Source: MWAR01 sp035388825
GTDB lineage: Bacteria > Muiribacteriota > Ozemobacteria > Ozemobacterales > Ozemobacteraceae
DNA: 64,000 bases
Direction: 5' to 3'
Assembly (NCBI GenBank): GCA_035388825.1
Contig: DAOOQQ010000012.1
Location: 1-64,000 of the forward strand
The translations under genes were made by a program, and so were the position numbers. Of the stretch, positions 1 to 8,444 are shown piece by piece. Position 1 is the first letter of the stretch, and each line of letters starts with the position of its first letter. Under the pieces are notes generated by a model that did not search any database, was not told the origin of the DNA, and saw only the letters and a program-made list of their open reading frames with translations.

Positions 1-131
1 ATGAACACGCAGGCTACGACCGAGACCATCGTCAGAGCGCTCCATGCCGACTCGAGCGGCGTGTCGAGATCCACTTTCACGGTTCGGGGCAGCAGGCGCT
101 GGAGTTCTTCGTCACTCATGGGCGTTTGCAT
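1..131 (-). CDS. Unknown protein, N-terminal fragment (runs off window)
   Basis: Only the first 43 codons are inside the window. Reading starts at an ATG at 131, preceded on the minus strand by GAGAGGAG with 7 bases of spacing, which favours it over the in-frame ATG at 119. The peptide begins MQTPMSDEELQRLLPRTVKV and turns hydrophobic near the window edge (ALTMVSVVACVF), so a membrane segment may follow. Too little is visible to name a family. The gene is divergent from the LolA-like gene at 295. Confidence 0.5.
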   Translation of the reverse strand, partial: MQTPMSDEELQRLLPRTVKVDLDTPLESAWSALTMVSVVACVF

Positions 132-185
132 CGGTCATCTCCTCTCGACGTGCCATTCTAGTCCGTTTTCCGGCGTCGGGCAATC

Positions 186-194
186 TGGTAGAAT
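186..194 (+). promoter_or_regulatory. Possible extended -10 promoter for the LolA-like gene
   Basis: TGGTAGAAT is an extended -10 element (TG, one base, TAGAAT). It lies about 100 bases upstream of the ATG at 295. The region 17 bases further up (TTTTCC) is a poor -35. Seen by eye only. Confidence 0.3.
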
Positions 195-294
195 CCAAGA
201 CGGGGGGCAATCCGGAACGGGAGACGTCCGTTTTCCCCGGAGGCCCATTCCCGCGAAAACCCGTCGAAACGGGCGATGCTGAAAAGGAGCGCGT

Positions 295-1068
295 ATGAAC
301 AAGTGGCTCGTCTCTGGAATCCTGGTCGTGGTGGCCCTTCTCGTCGGGCAGGCCGCCTGGGCGATGACGGCGGATGAGGTGTTGAAAGGCGTCGAGGACC
401 GCTACGTCGGCAAGACCTCGAAGGCCGACACCGACATGGTGCTGATCGCGGCCGACGGCGGCAAGCGCACCCGCAAGATGAACATCTTCCGGCAGAAGGC
501 CGACAACGACAACAAGGACAACTTCATCCATTTTCTCTCGCCGGCCGACATCAAGGACACGACCTACCTGGTGAACGAGAAGAGCCGCCAGCGCGAAAAG
601 CGCATCTACCTCTCGGCGATGAAGAACGTGCGGCGCATCGTCGCCGATGACTACGGCATGGCGTTCGTGTCGAGCGACTTCACCTACGAGGACATGGACG
701 ACATCCACGCCTCCGACTATGCCTGCTCGAACCTGCGCGAGGAGAAGCTGGGGGAGGAGCCGGTCTGGGTGATCGACACCGTGAAGAGCGACGGCAAGAC
801 CAGCTACGCGAAGAGCACCCTGTATGTCTCGAAGGAAAAGATGCTGGTGCTGAAAGCCGTCATGTACGACAAAAAGAGCCCCGACAAGGTGATCAAGGAG
901 ATGACCGCGACCGAGCTCGAGAAGGTCCAGGATATCTGGACCCCCAAGATGGTCGAGATGAAGGACCTGCGGAAGAACACCTCGACCCAGCTCCGGATCA
1001 ACGCGATCCAGTATGACGTGCAGCTCGACGGCGAGACGTTCAGCGAGCGCAACATGAAGAAGAGCTGA
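295..1068 (+). CDS. Outer-membrane lipoprotein-sorting (LolA-like) protein
   Basis: A 257-residue secreted protein. Residues 1-23 form a signal peptide ending AAWA, followed by MTADEVLKGVEDRY. The mature part has the layout of the LolA-like outer-membrane lipoprotein-sorting family: a short helix, then strands rich in charged residues with FIHFLSPADIKDTTYL and a conserved central part around VRRIVADDYGMAF. Family members sit in the periplasm, probably carry hydrophobic ligands, and are often encoded next to MMPL/RND exporters; no exporter is visible here, though the divergent partial gene is cut off. AAGGAG precedes the ATG by 5 bases. A terminator follows. Confidence 0.8.
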   Translation: MNKWLVSGILVVVALLVGQAAWAMTADEVLKGVEDRYVGKTSKADTDMVLIAADGGKRTRKMNIFRQKADNDNKDNFIHFLSPADIKDTTYLVNEKSRQREKRIYLSAMKNVRRIVADDYGMAFVSSDFTYEDMDDIHASDYACSNLREEKLGEEPVWVIDTVKSDGKTSYAKSTLYVSKEKMLVLKAVMYDKKSPDKVIKEMTATELEKVQDIWTPKMVEMKDLRKNTSTQLRINAIQYDVQLDGETFSERNMKKS

Positions 1069-1087
1069 TCCCGGTTCCGCGCGGACG

Positions 1088-1125
1088 ACCCCGGTTCTGC
1101 CCCCGTCGGCAGGCCGGGGTTTTTC
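1088..1125 (+). terminator. Rho-independent terminator after the LolA-like gene
   Basis: ACCCCGG (1088-1094) pairs with CCGGGGT (1114-1120), with an inner CTGCC/GGCAG stem, and is followed by TTTTTC. It lies 20 bases after the stop codon. Confidence 0.8.
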
Positions 1126-1203
1126 TTCGGCCGCCGGATTTCGGTGCCGGAAGGGAAATGCCGATGAGAGAAGAGAGACATCGTTCGGAGGCAGACCACG
1201 CTC

Positions 1204-2682
1204 TTGACGGCACTTCCGGGAACCGCCGCCGCAGTCCGGTGCAGACGGCCGTTCCGGGTATCCAGCAGCCGCCGCCTGTCGGGAAACCGGCTCGCGGTGC
1301 TTTTCGGCGTGCTGCTGCTTCTTCTGCTGCCCCCGCTTCCCGGCGGCCCTGCCCAGCATGCTGCGGAAGCCGCCACGGGAGCGGATCTTGCCGCGCGCAC
1401 CCCGGGGGCCCGCGAGGTGTTCCAGATGCCTCGCATCGTGATCGAGAAGGGTGACGAAACGCCCGCCTCGGCACCGGCCGGGGTGACGAAACCCGCGAAT
1501 CAGCCGGAGGAGCGGCCGGTGAACCGGCCCGTGATCACGGGCTGGCACAGCTGGAAATACAACGAGTTCTCCTCTTACGACCAGCTCCGGGTGAACCTCG
1601 AAAAGGAAGGGGCGAAGGGCCAGAAGCTGCTGCTCAGCCTCAACGGCCTCTACTACCAGGAGGAGGACAACAAGTCCTGGAGCTCGTATCTTGGCGAGAG
1701 TTACTACAAGTTCAAGGCCGGCAGCTTCGATTTCAAGGCCGGCCTGCTCGTCGACACGCTCGGCAGCGGCGACAAGGTGTCGTTCATCGACAAGATCAAC
1801 TCGCGCCGGTATCACAACGGCCTTGCCAACGATTACAACCGCGACAAGAAGGAAGTCCCGGCAATAAAAACGACCTACTATATCAATAAAAAGATGAGCT
1901 GGGACTTCCATTACATGCCGGTGTTCCAGGCGAGCGAACTGCCGAGCATCTACGGCCGGTGGGCGACGGCGTTCCAGAAAGAGGCGGCGCGCATGGTGCT
2001 GCTCGGCACCCCGATGATGCGCGAGGACGACACCCGCGTGCGCGAGCAGTATCATCTCGGCTTCAACAGCGCGTTCAAAAAATACGAGATCCGATACCAC
2101 TACCTCTGGCTGAAGGAGCGGCTGCCGGTGATCGATCTGGCGCCGCGCGGGTATCTGCGCTCGGAATACCCGATCGACGAGACGTTCGCGGTCGACGGCA
2201 ACGTCACGCTGGGCAAGGAGTTCCTGATGCGGTACGAGATGGCCTGGTCCCCGACGAAGACGTTCGCGTCGTGGCAGGACGGCCGCATCGGGCCGCGGTT
2301 CCAGAGCAACTTCTTCGGCATGCTGCTGGGCACCGACAAGACCTACCGCAACAACCTGTATCTGAACGTCCAGGGCATCCTGTCCCATATCTCGAAGATG
2401 CAGACGAAGACGCCCTACCAGCTCCATCCGACCGAGTTCATGACCTCGCTGCAGCTGAAAAAAGGGTTCAGGAGCGAGACGCTCTTCATCGAATTCAATA
2501 GTCTCGGGAATATGACGACGGGCGAATACGTGCTGACGCCGCAGATGTCGCTCCAGCGGGGCGATTTCCTGAAGTTCGTCGCCGGCGTCCACGTGAACGG
2601 CAAATCCACCGACGCCCTCGGCCCGGTCGGCCAGTTCGACGAGAACAACACCCCCTTCCTCGAAACCCAGATCATCTTCTGA
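1204..2682 (+). CDS. Probable outer-membrane beta-barrel protein
   Basis: A 492-residue protein of no named family that I recognise. The frame opens with TTG at 1204, 13 bases after a GGAGG; no in-frame ATG exists before the hydrophobic stretch (about residues 30-47, LAVLFGVLLLLLLPPLP), which looks like a signal sequence, followed by a low-complexity linker. The rest is strand-like: alternating aromatic and polar residues (YNEFSSYDQLRVNLEKEG, SWSSYLGESYYKFKAGSF) and a C-terminal aromatic end (TQIIF), as expected of a barrel inserted by the BAM complex. A LolA-like protein next to a barrel recalls exporter-linked gene sets, which is inference. Codons 220-230 (bases 1860-1895) are AT-rich. Confidence 0.6.
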   Translation: MTALPGTAAAVRCRRPFRVSSSRRLSGNRLAVLFGVLLLLLLPPLPGGPAQHAAEAATGADLAARTPGAREVFQMPRIVIEKGDETPASAPAGVTKPANQPEERPVNRPVITGWHSWKYNEFSSYDQLRVNLEKEGAKGQKLLLSLNGLYYQEEDNKSWSSYLGESYYKFKAGSFDFKAGLLVDTLGSGDKVSFIDKINSRRYHNGLANDYNRDKKEVPAIKTTYYINKKMSWDFHYMPVFQASELPSIYGRWATAFQKEAARMVLLGTPMMREDDTRVREQYHLGFNSAFKKYEIRYHYLWLKERLPVIDLAPRGYLRSEYPIDETFAVDGNVTLGKEFLMRYEMAWSPTKTFASWQDGRIGPRFQSNFFGMLLGTDKTYRNNLYLNVQGILSHISKMQTKTPYQLHPTEFMTSLQLKKGFRSETLFIEFNSLGNMTTGEYVLTPQMSLQRGDFLKFVAGVHVNGKSTDALGPVGQFDENNTPFLETQIIF

Positions 2683-2707
2683 CCCTCGAAAAGTGGGGCG
2701 AAAGCTG

Positions 2708-3002
2708 AAGCACAGAGGACACAGAGGACACGGAGTTTTCACGGAGAAAACGTGGATAGCCGATTCACCAACGAGACACGAAGAATCAATCCGTAGATGA
2801 AGCAGATTCCCTGGATGGAAAACCTGATTGATTCAGCATGCCAGGTCACAGAGAACACCGAGAATTTCACAGAGACATGAAGTTGCGTTCTCACCCAATG
2901 CAACGCCCAATGCCCTGGTAATCTGCTGATGAAAAGCAGATCTCAATAACGTCTTCCCTCTGTGGTTATCTCCGTGCCCTTTGTGCTCTCTGTGATTCAG
3001 CT
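2708..3002. repeat. Dispersed intergenic repeat of the CACAGAGGACAC type
   Basis: The 369-base gap after the barrel gene has no credible gene. It holds direct copies of CACAGAGGACAC (2711-2735), CACAGAGAACACCGAG and TTCACAGAGACATG (about 2848-2880), and the inverted form CTCTGTGGTTATCTCCGTG followed by CTCTCTGTGATTCAG (about 2957-3000). The opposing orientations can fold into a long imperfect hairpin. This is a widespread non-coding repeat style in bacterial genomes that often gives rise to spurious gene calls; its function is unknown. Confidence 0.7.
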
Positions 3003-3013
3003 TTTTCCCCGTC

Positions 3014-3042
3014 TTGTACGATGAAGGGAAATCGCGTATGGT
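3014..3042 (+). promoter_or_regulatory. Sigma-70-like promoter of the decaheme cytochrome gene
   Basis: TTGTAC (3014-3019), 17-base spacer, TATGGT (3037-3042). The expected transcription start, about base 3049, is only three bases before the ATG at 3052, so the mRNA may be leaderless, although AGAGG lies 4 bases before the ATG. Confidence 0.5.
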
Positions 3043-3051
3043 AGAGGCACC

Positions 3052-3945
3052 ATGAAGCGCATGCGTGACTCGTTCGGAACGGCCGTCGCCGGCCTGTGGC
3101 TGGCGATGATGCTGCTCGTGCCGGTGTTCGTCGCGTGGCCCGGCGGGGCGGTCGCATCGGCTGCATCCGATGTGCCGCCGACGAAAGCCAGCCTGCGCTT
3201 CTCCCACAAGACCCACGGCGAGCAGCGCATCCGGTGCGAGCGGTGCCACCGCGTCGTCGAGGGGGCCTCGCTGCCGGACGACGTGCCGTCGGGGTTCGCG
3301 CCGCTGCGGCCATCGCGGATCGTGCCCGGGGCTCCGCCGCCGGCGGTCGCTTCGCCTCCGGCCGTTCCCGAGCCGGTTGCCGATTCCCCGACGTTCGGCC
3401 GGCCGCCCGAGAAGGTCTGTCTCACCTGTCATTTCGCCGCCCGCCAGAAGAGCGACTGCGGCTTGTGCCACCTGGGGAAGCCGGCCCGGACAGAGCGGGA
3501 CCGCAAGCGCATCGGTCACGGCGTCACGTTTTCCCATACGGCCCATGCGGCGCACGACTGCATTGCCTGCCACCCGCTCGTCGAGGGGTGGGACTCGCTC
3601 GATGGCGCCCACTGCTCCACCACGATGGAGTCCTGCCTCGTGTGCCATGACGGGCTGCGGGCGAAGAAAAACTGCACGATGTGCCATTCCCCGACCCCCC
3701 GGCCGGCCGACCACGTGCGCAACTTCGAAAAGAAGCACGGCCCCGCCTACCGTGCCGACCCCGACCGCTGCCGCCTGTGTCACACCGAGTCGAGCTGCGT
3801 CGCCTGCCACAGCCGCCGACCGGCCGACCACACCCTCGCCTGGGTCTCGCGCCGCCACGGCCTGGCCGCCCAGACCAACCCCGACAAGTGCGCCGCCTGC
3901 CACAGCGACAAGAGCGTCTGCCGCCGCTGCCACACCGACTGGTGA
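3052..3945 (+). CDS. Secreted decaheme c-type cytochrome
   Basis: A 297-residue protein with a signal peptide (about residues 1-38) and ten CXXCH heme-attachment motifs: CERCH (62-66), CLTCH, CGLCH, CIACH, CLVCH, CTMCH, CRLCH, CVACH, CAACH and CRRCH (290-294). Extra histidines between motifs (SHKTH, SHTAH, KKHG, RRHG) fit bis-histidine ligation as in cytochrome c3/c7-like carriers. It should act in the periplasm or at the cell surface as an electron carrier; partner and acceptor are not visible here, as the flanking genes are not respiratory. A proline/alanine-rich insert separates motifs 1 and 2. The start is the first ATG, right after the predicted promoter. Confidence 0.9.
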   Translation: MKRMRDSFGTAVAGLWLAMMLLVPVFVAWPGGAVASAASDVPPTKASLRFSHKTHGEQRIRCERCHRVVEGASLPDDVPSGFAPLRPSRIVPGAPPPAVASPPAVPEPVADSPTFGRPPEKVCLTCHFAARQKSDCGLCHLGKPARTERDRKRIGHGVTFSHTAHAAHDCIACHPLVEGWDSLDGAHCSTTMESCLVCHDGLRAKKNCTMCHSPTPRPADHVRNFEKKHGPAYRADPDRCRLCHTESSCVACHSRRPADHTLAWVSRRHGLAAQTNPDKCAACHSDKSVCRRCHTDW

Positions 3946-4004
3946 TCGCAGACTTCGGGAGAGTATGTATCGCATACGATATATAACGAACTCCGGCATA
4001 TTCC

Positions 4005-4130
4005 GGGCGCATCACGATGCGCCCCTACGCGACAATCGATGAATCCCTGCGCTCTTGCAGGATGATAGCCAAATTCCTGTATGCCAATGGCTGAATCCCC
4101 TAGATCGTAGGGGCGGATCGTGATCCGCCC
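4005..4130. repeat. Inverted pair of palindromic REP-like elements
   Basis: GGGCGCATCACGATGCGCCC (4005-4024) and GGGCGGATCGTGATCCGCCC (4111-4130) are each palindromes with 9-base arms. Read on opposite strands both continue CCTACG, so they are two copies of one element facing each other about 85 bases apart, just after the cytochrome gene. They could fold together or act as a transcription or mRNA-end barrier. The rest of the gap up to 4287 shows nothing I can assign. Confidence 0.6.
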
Positions 4131-4286
4131 GCCTCACGCGGAGGGATGTGGTTCACCCCGATGAAGGCAAAAATATCGTTCAATCTACATCTCGGGTGTG
4201 TTGCGATGCGCTCCTGCGCGCCAACGGCCGAACTCCTGCTGCCGTTGGGGCGAGTTTGAAACCCGCCCTGATTGCCATTAATACAT

Positions 4287-4409
4287 TCAGGCGCCTCGAA
4301 CGGCGCCTTCCATGCCGAAGCGTTTGAGCCAGTTGGTCAGGGTCTGATAGTTCTTGAAGCCCAGAAGGTCGGCGGCTTCGGTTTTGTTGCCCCGCGTGTG
4401 CTTCATGGC
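4287..4409 (-). pseudogene. Fis-type helix-turn-helix remnant
   Basis: A short reading frame ends with a clear Fis-family DNA-binding helix-turn-helix: FDRAMKHTRGNKTEAADLLG, then FKNYQTLTNWLKRFGME. In sigma-54 activators such a segment follows AAA+ and sensor domains, none of which is present upstream in any frame. The open frame does extend up to 4505, but that part is the out-of-frame shadow of the DUF1848 gene, which stops at 4403 exactly where the HTH begins. I read it as the tail of a decayed regulator joined to the end of the DUF1848 gene; a small stand-alone HTH protein is less likely as no start signal is visible. Confidence 0.5.
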
Positions 4410-5404
4410 CCGATCGAATCGGAATCGGGATTGTGGCTGGCGGCCAGTCGGCGGGCGTGGTCGGGAGAAGTATTGGCATAGCAGTACAAACAGCCGTGAG
4501 GGCATGTGTTATAACTTCCGATATCTTTGCTGGTGATGCAGCCGCAGGCTTTTCGCTGGCCTTTGTCCTTCAGGGAAGGGCGGTCGCTTTCGAAGCCGTT
4601 GAGCGTCGGCTGGGCGGGAATGTAGCCGAGGTGTTGCTGTAACACCTTGTCTTCGGGAAAAAGTCGATGCAGGAGTTCATCATCGATGCATCTGCCGTGT
4701 CGGATTCCGACGGATGAGAGATCCAGGGCTTCGGCGCAGGAAACGACGACGATGCCGAGCTCTCTGCCGATCGTCGCGAGTCCGGCGGCTGCCGTGAGCA
4801 TCTCGCCTTCGCTCCACTCGCGGAAAGAGATGCCCGCTTTCTTCAGATTGGCCCCGACTTTCCTATACTCGGCGATGTCGGCGAAGCTGAAAACGAGCCG
4901 GCGGGTCTTGCCCCGGAGTTGTTCGCCGACGGCATGTACGCGGGCAAGAAGACCGTCGATGCCAAGACCGTCGAGGAGCAGCAGCGGGTCGGCGCGCCAG
5001 ATAACGCGGTCGGGGCCGACGAGGTCGGTGAATCTCGAAAATGTCTCCATTCGCTCTGCAAGAGGGGGAACGCCGGGCTCGAGGCCTTCCCCGACGTAAT
5101 CGTTGAGCGTGAAGGTCAGGTACCAACTCATCTGGGCGAAGGTGTCGAGGTGCGCGAGCAGGGGGCGGGGGTTCTTCGACCAGAAGACGATGGCCCGGGC
5201 CCGTTCGAATGAGACCCAATGGCTCTGCTGGTTGAACGGGTTGACCCACCGGACCCAGCCGGCCCGGAAACGTCGGGCGAACCACTCCGCGTAAAAGGCG
5301 GGCAGATCCGTCGACCGGCTCGCGGAGATGATGACGGGCGCCACTGCCTGCCGCGGCCCTTCGGGCGTTTCGATGGTGACGTGATCGCGGTTCTGGCTCT
5401 TCAT
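4403..5404 (-). CDS. DUF1848 family protein (radical-SAM-like, Fe-S cysteines)
   Basis: A 333-residue protein with DUF1848 hallmarks: an N-terminal VIISASRSTDLPAFYAEWF, then WVNPFNQQSHWVSFERARAI and VFWSKNPRPLL, and a C-terminal cysteine cluster CGCITSKDIG with CPHGCLYCYAN that suggests an iron-sulfur cluster. The biochemical role of the family is unknown; the barrel-like fold resembles radical SAM enzymes but the cysteines sit at the C-terminus. ATG at 5404 has AAGGAT 8 bases upstream; an in-frame ATG at 5413 is less well placed. A TATACT-like -10 (5423-5428) and a palindrome AACCCG/CGGGTT (about 5429-5443) precede the gene. The C-terminal end (HNPDSDSIGP) may be altered where the frame meets the Fis-type HTH remnant. 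Confidence 0.8.
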   Translation of the reverse strand: MKSQNRDHVTIETPEGPRQAVAPVIISASRSTDLPAFYAEWFARRFRAGWVRWVNPFNQQSHWVSFERARAIVFWSKNPRPLLAHLDTFAQMSWYLTFTLNDYVGEGLEPGVPPLAERMETFSRFTDLVGPDRVIWRADPLLLLDGLGIDGLLARVHAVGEQLRGKTRRLVFSFADIAEYRKVGANLKKAGISFREWSEGEMLTAAAGLATIGRELGIVVVSCAEALDLSSVGIRHGRCIDDELLHRLFPEDKVLQQHLGYIPAQPTLNGFESDRPSLKDKGQRKACGCITSKDIGSYNTCPHGCLYCYANTSPDHARRLAASHNPDSDSIGP

Positions 5405-5413
5405 GGGAATCAT

Positions 5414-5831
5414 CCTTGCGACAGTATAAACCCGTTGCGGGTTGTGATGGAGAAGGTTTTGTCCCGCCTGAGACAGCTGCAGATGCAGATGTTCCGCCTG
5501 TCGCGAAACGAGGCGACGGTGAACGGTTCTGACGGCCCGATGCCCTTACCAAGCCAACGGCGAAACGAAAAGCCTCAAATACGACATCGCCAACGCCAAG
5601 GCCCTGGCTTCCCGGAGGCCGTTCGAGAAATAAGGATCACAAAAACCTTCTTGCGCGAGAGAGTCGGGCCCGGGCCTGACTCTCTTTTGCTCTCTTCAGG
5701 CGGCATTGCATCTAATCTCCGCCATGTGCGGCACTGTCTGCCTGGAATGAGTTACAATCTGACTTCGAGACGTTGCCGAACCCTCTGGTGAAGAAGGTCA
5801 CTATCAGCGGCAGAGTCATGGAGAATGCCAT
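5414..5831 (+). other. Intergenic region with a strong hairpin and a possible gene relic
   Basis: This 418-base gap has no intact gene. On the plus strand a short frame ending at the TAA near 5632 reads ANGETKSLKYDIANAKALAS and looks like the tail of a lost protein, but a stop lies only about 40 codons upstream. It is followed by AGAGAGTC (5658-5664 region) pairing with GACTCTCT (5678-5685) around a GGGCCCGGGCC core, then TTTTGC: a credible rho-independent terminator for a plus-strand transcript, consistent with the relic. Confidence 0.45.
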
Positions 5832-7166
5832 ATGAGCGAGAAGTATTCGGAAATGCCGTCGGCGGAGCTGGCGAATGCGGTGATGAATGAAGCGGCGAAT
5901 CTGTTTCCGGAGTGCCTGAAGCTGCTCGGAGCGTCGATCGCGGTCGAGTCTTACACCGGGCGGGAGCGGGGGCAGGCGGATCTCCTGCTGGCCTGGCTCG
6001 GGGAACGGGGGATTCCGGCGTGCCGGCTGCCGCGTGGCGGAGTGCTGGCACTGGTGACTCCGAAGGAGTTCGCGCCCGACCTCCGGGGATTTGCCGGCAT
6101 GGGGGATCAGGCACGGCTCGACGCGATCCGGGAGGCGGTGGCGGCCGTCCGGAAGGCGGGGATGCCGTTGATGGCCTATGATGCGCATATGGACGTCGTC
6201 GAGGCGGGCGAGGACGCGGCCTGGACGGTGCCGCCGTTCGCGCTGACGCGGCGGGACGGCCGGCTGTACGGCCGCGGGACCTGCGACATGAAAGGCGCTC
6301 TCGTCGCCATGACGGTCGCGCTCGAACTGGCGAACCGTGTCGCGTCGCGTCAGCCCCTCCGTCAGGCGGTGCTCGGCTGCTTCGTGACCGAAGAGGAGGG
6401 GGCCGAGGGCCTTTCGCTCGCCGAGATCATCCGCACGCTCGGCATCCGGCCCGACTGGGTTCTGCTGGGGGAGCCGTCGAAGCTCGAGATCGCGCGCGGC
6501 CAGCGCGGCAAGTTCCAGTTCGTCATGCGCGCGAAAGGTCGCCGGGCCCACACCTCTGTGCCGGAAGTCGGGGATAACGCCGCCTACAAGCTCGCCCGGG
6601 CCGCGATCGAGGTCGGGGCGTTCGATACCGAAGAATATACACGGGTCGGTCCCGAGCCCGACCGGGTGCTCGAGCGGTCGACCCTGGTCGTGACGACGTT
6701 CCGGACCGAACCGTTCACGACCAGCAGCGTGCCGGAAGGCGCCGTGGCCGACGTCACGGTGCGCTTGGCTGCGGGGCAGAACGATGCGACGATCGTCTCG
6801 CGGTTGAAAGCCCGGCCCGACTGGCCCGACGTCGAGATCGAGCCGATCGTGTACCGCCAGCCCTCCTACACCGGGAAAACCGCCGACTGGCCCTCGATGC
6901 ACCTCGCCTGGGAAACGCCGCGAGACCATGCCTGCACGCGGATGCTGCGCGCGGCTGCCCAGGCCGTGCGGGGCGTCGTTCCCCCGGACAAGATCTGGCC
7001 GTTCTCGACCGACGGCGTGCTCAGCGCCGGCGAGGAGAAGATCCCCACGCTCGGCTACGGGCCGGGGCGCGAAGACGTGTGCCATGTCGTCGACGAGTGG
7101 ATCACCGAGGTGGAGCTGGCCGACGCTCTGGCCGTCTACGGACTGCTGCCGTTTCTGCGGGGCTGA
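5832..7166 (+). CDS. M20 family metallohydrolase (YgeY-like)
   Basis: A 444-residue cytoplasmic zinc hydrolase of the M20/ArgE/DapE family. Metal and catalytic positions are visible: H119 and D121 in YDAHMDVVEAG, D152 in GRGTCDMKGALVAM, and the catalytic glutamate pair in FVTEEEGAEG (about 187-188). The dimerisation (lid) domain begins near LLGEPSKLEIARGQRGKFQF. The C-terminal part (IWPFSTDGVL, PTLGYGPGREDVCHVVDEWI) is most like YgeY-type hydrolases of selenium/purine-degradation clusters, though no such genes are nearby. The substrate is probably an amidated amino acid or dipeptide-like compound. GGAG lies upstream of the ATG. It converges with the HD-GYP gene, leaving only 6 bases. Confidence 0.8.
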   Translation: MSEKYSEMPSAELANAVMNEAANLFPECLKLLGASIAVESYTGRERGQADLLLAWLGERGIPACRLPRGGVLALVTPKEFAPDLRGFAGMGDQARLDAIREAVAAVRKAGMPLMAYDAHMDVVEAGEDAAWTVPPFALTRRDGRLYGRGTCDMKGALVAMTVALELANRVASRQPLRQAVLGCFVTEEEGAEGLSLAEIIRTLGIRPDWVLLGEPSKLEIARGQRGKFQFVMRAKGRRAHTSVPEVGDNAAYKLARAAIEVGAFDTEEYTRVGPEPDRVLERSTLVVTTFRTEPFTTSSVPEGAVADVTVRLAAGQNDATIVSRLKARPDWPDVEIEPIVYRQPSYTGKTADWPSMHLAWETPRDHACTRMLRAAAQAVRGVVPPDKIWPFSTDGVLSAGEEKIPTLGYGPGREDVCHVVDEWITEVELADALAVYGLLPFLRG

Positions 7167-7172
7167 ACCCGC

Positions 7173-8438
7173 TCAGCCGATCGTCTCGAGAAACGCCTGG
7201 TATTCCCTGACCGAAGCCGCCTGGGCTGTTGCCCGGGCGGCGTTCATCTCGTCGTAATGTGCCTTGACGATCTCGATCAGCCGGCCATCGAGCTTGCCGT
7301 TCGATGCGTGGTCGAGCAGGATCGCCAGCACGCTGTCGGCTTTCATACCCGGCCGGTACGGCCGGTCTTCGGTGAGGGCCGTGAACACGTCGGCGACCGC
7401 CATGATCCGGGCCCCGATCTCGAGGCGGGGGCCGTCGAGATGGAAGGGATACCCGGTGCCGTCGAGCCGCTCGTGATGGAACGAGGCGGCGCGGTTGATG
7501 TCCTGCAGCCCGTCGATCTGCTCGAGCGTGCGGAACGTGCAGAACGTGTGGCTGCGCATCACGTTGTATTCCTCGGGGGTCAGGCAGCCTTTCTTCTCGA
7601 TGATCTCGGTCGGGATGGCCAGTTTGCCCAGATCATGCACGAAGCCGGCGATGCGCAGCCGCAGCGACTCGTTTGCCGAGAGGCCGAGGAGACGCCCGAG
7701 GCACTCGGCGCTGGCCGCGACGCCGCTCGAATGGGTCGCCGTGAACGGGCTGCGGAAATCGATGATGCGCCGGAAGATGTTGGCGAACGAGAGCAGCTCG
7801 TCATTGTCGAGCATGATCGTGCCGAGCCGGCTTGACCGGGCGAGCACCTTGCCCAGCAGTGGGGAAGTGAGATCGAGCCAGAAATACTCGCTGTCGGCGA
7901 GCCGGGTCACGATCTCGACCAGCTCGGGGTGGAACATCGTGTCTGCGTGGCCCCGGATCCGGTCCAGGATTTCGCGTGACTGGCCGAGCACCTCGCGGCC
8001 GCGATCGATCAGCAGACTTATACGGTCTGCTATATGAATCACGTGGCTTCCCAGCGGGACGAGCTCGCCGCCCTGCTGGCGGCCCGCGCCGCCGTTCCAC
8101 GCGACATGGTGGAACCGGACGATCGAGGCCGCGTTCGCGAGAGGCTCGAACTGGCTCAGCAGCGCCGCCCCGGTGACGGCGTGCCGCTGGCCGGTCAGAT
8201 CCTCGAAGCGCAGCGTGTCCATGCGTTCCGAGAGCGAGAGCGCCCCGACGTCGTGGAGCATGCCGGCCATGACGAGGTCGTTGAGCTTGTCACGCGACCA
8301 GTCGAGCTGCTCGGCGATGCGGAACGCCAGCAGGGAGACCTGCAGATGATGGCTCGTCAGCGCCGGGCTGAGCCAGTCCATCACGTCGGAGAGGCAGTTG
8401 AGGAAGTCGAACAGGTTGATTTCGGTGCGGTCGTTCAT
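7173..8438 (-). CDS. Tandem-HD protein with C-terminal HD-GYP domain
   Basis: A 421-residue cytoplasmic protein with two HD-type phosphohydrolase domains. The N-terminal one keeps SHHLQVSLLAFRI, LHDVG and FHH; the C-terminal one is a full HD-GYP domain (ATHSSGV, FVHDLGKLAIP, SHTFCTF, HHERLDGTGYP, ADVFTALTEDRPYR). HD-GYP proteins hydrolyse cyclic di-GMP or related cyclic dinucleotides; the first HD may be regulatory or act on another nucleotide. It starts 6 bases after the REC/ATPase/cNMP-binding gene, so the two are almost certainly co-transcribed, pointing to a shared signalling path downstream of the cyclase pair at 9805-15752. Confidence 0.85.
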   Translation of the reverse strand: MNDRTEINLFDFLNCLSDVMDWLSPALTSHHLQVSLLAFRIAEQLDWSRDKLNDLVMAGMLHDVGALSLSERMDTLRFEDLTGQRHAVTGAALLSQFEPLANAASIVRFHHVAWNGGAGRQQGGELVPLGSHVIHIADRISLLIDRGREVLGQSREILDRIRGHADTMFHPELVEIVTRLADSEYFWLDLTSPLLGKVLARSSRLGTIMLDNDELLSFANIFRRIIDFRSPFTATHSSGVAASAECLGRLLGLSANESLRLRIAGFVHDLGKLAIPTEIIEKKGCLTPEEYNVMRSHTFCTFRTLEQIDGLQDINRAASFHHERLDGTGYPFHLDGPRLEIGARIMAVADVFTALTEDRPYRPGMKADSVLAILLDHASNGKLDGRLIEIVKAHYDEMNAARATAQAASVREYQAFLETIG

Positions 8439-8444
8439 GACGGT

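Noticed and set aside
112..2742. An 876-codon frame antisense to the LolA-like and barrel genes
   Set aside because: It spans two unrelated plus-strand genes and their terminator and contains no domain features.
2833..3999. A frame ending in an NHREHKGHGDN-type peptide, antisense to the cytochrome
   Set aside because: This peptide is the translation of the dispersed CACAGAGG-type repeat, a known source of false gene calls; the plus-strand cytochrome has ten heme motifs.
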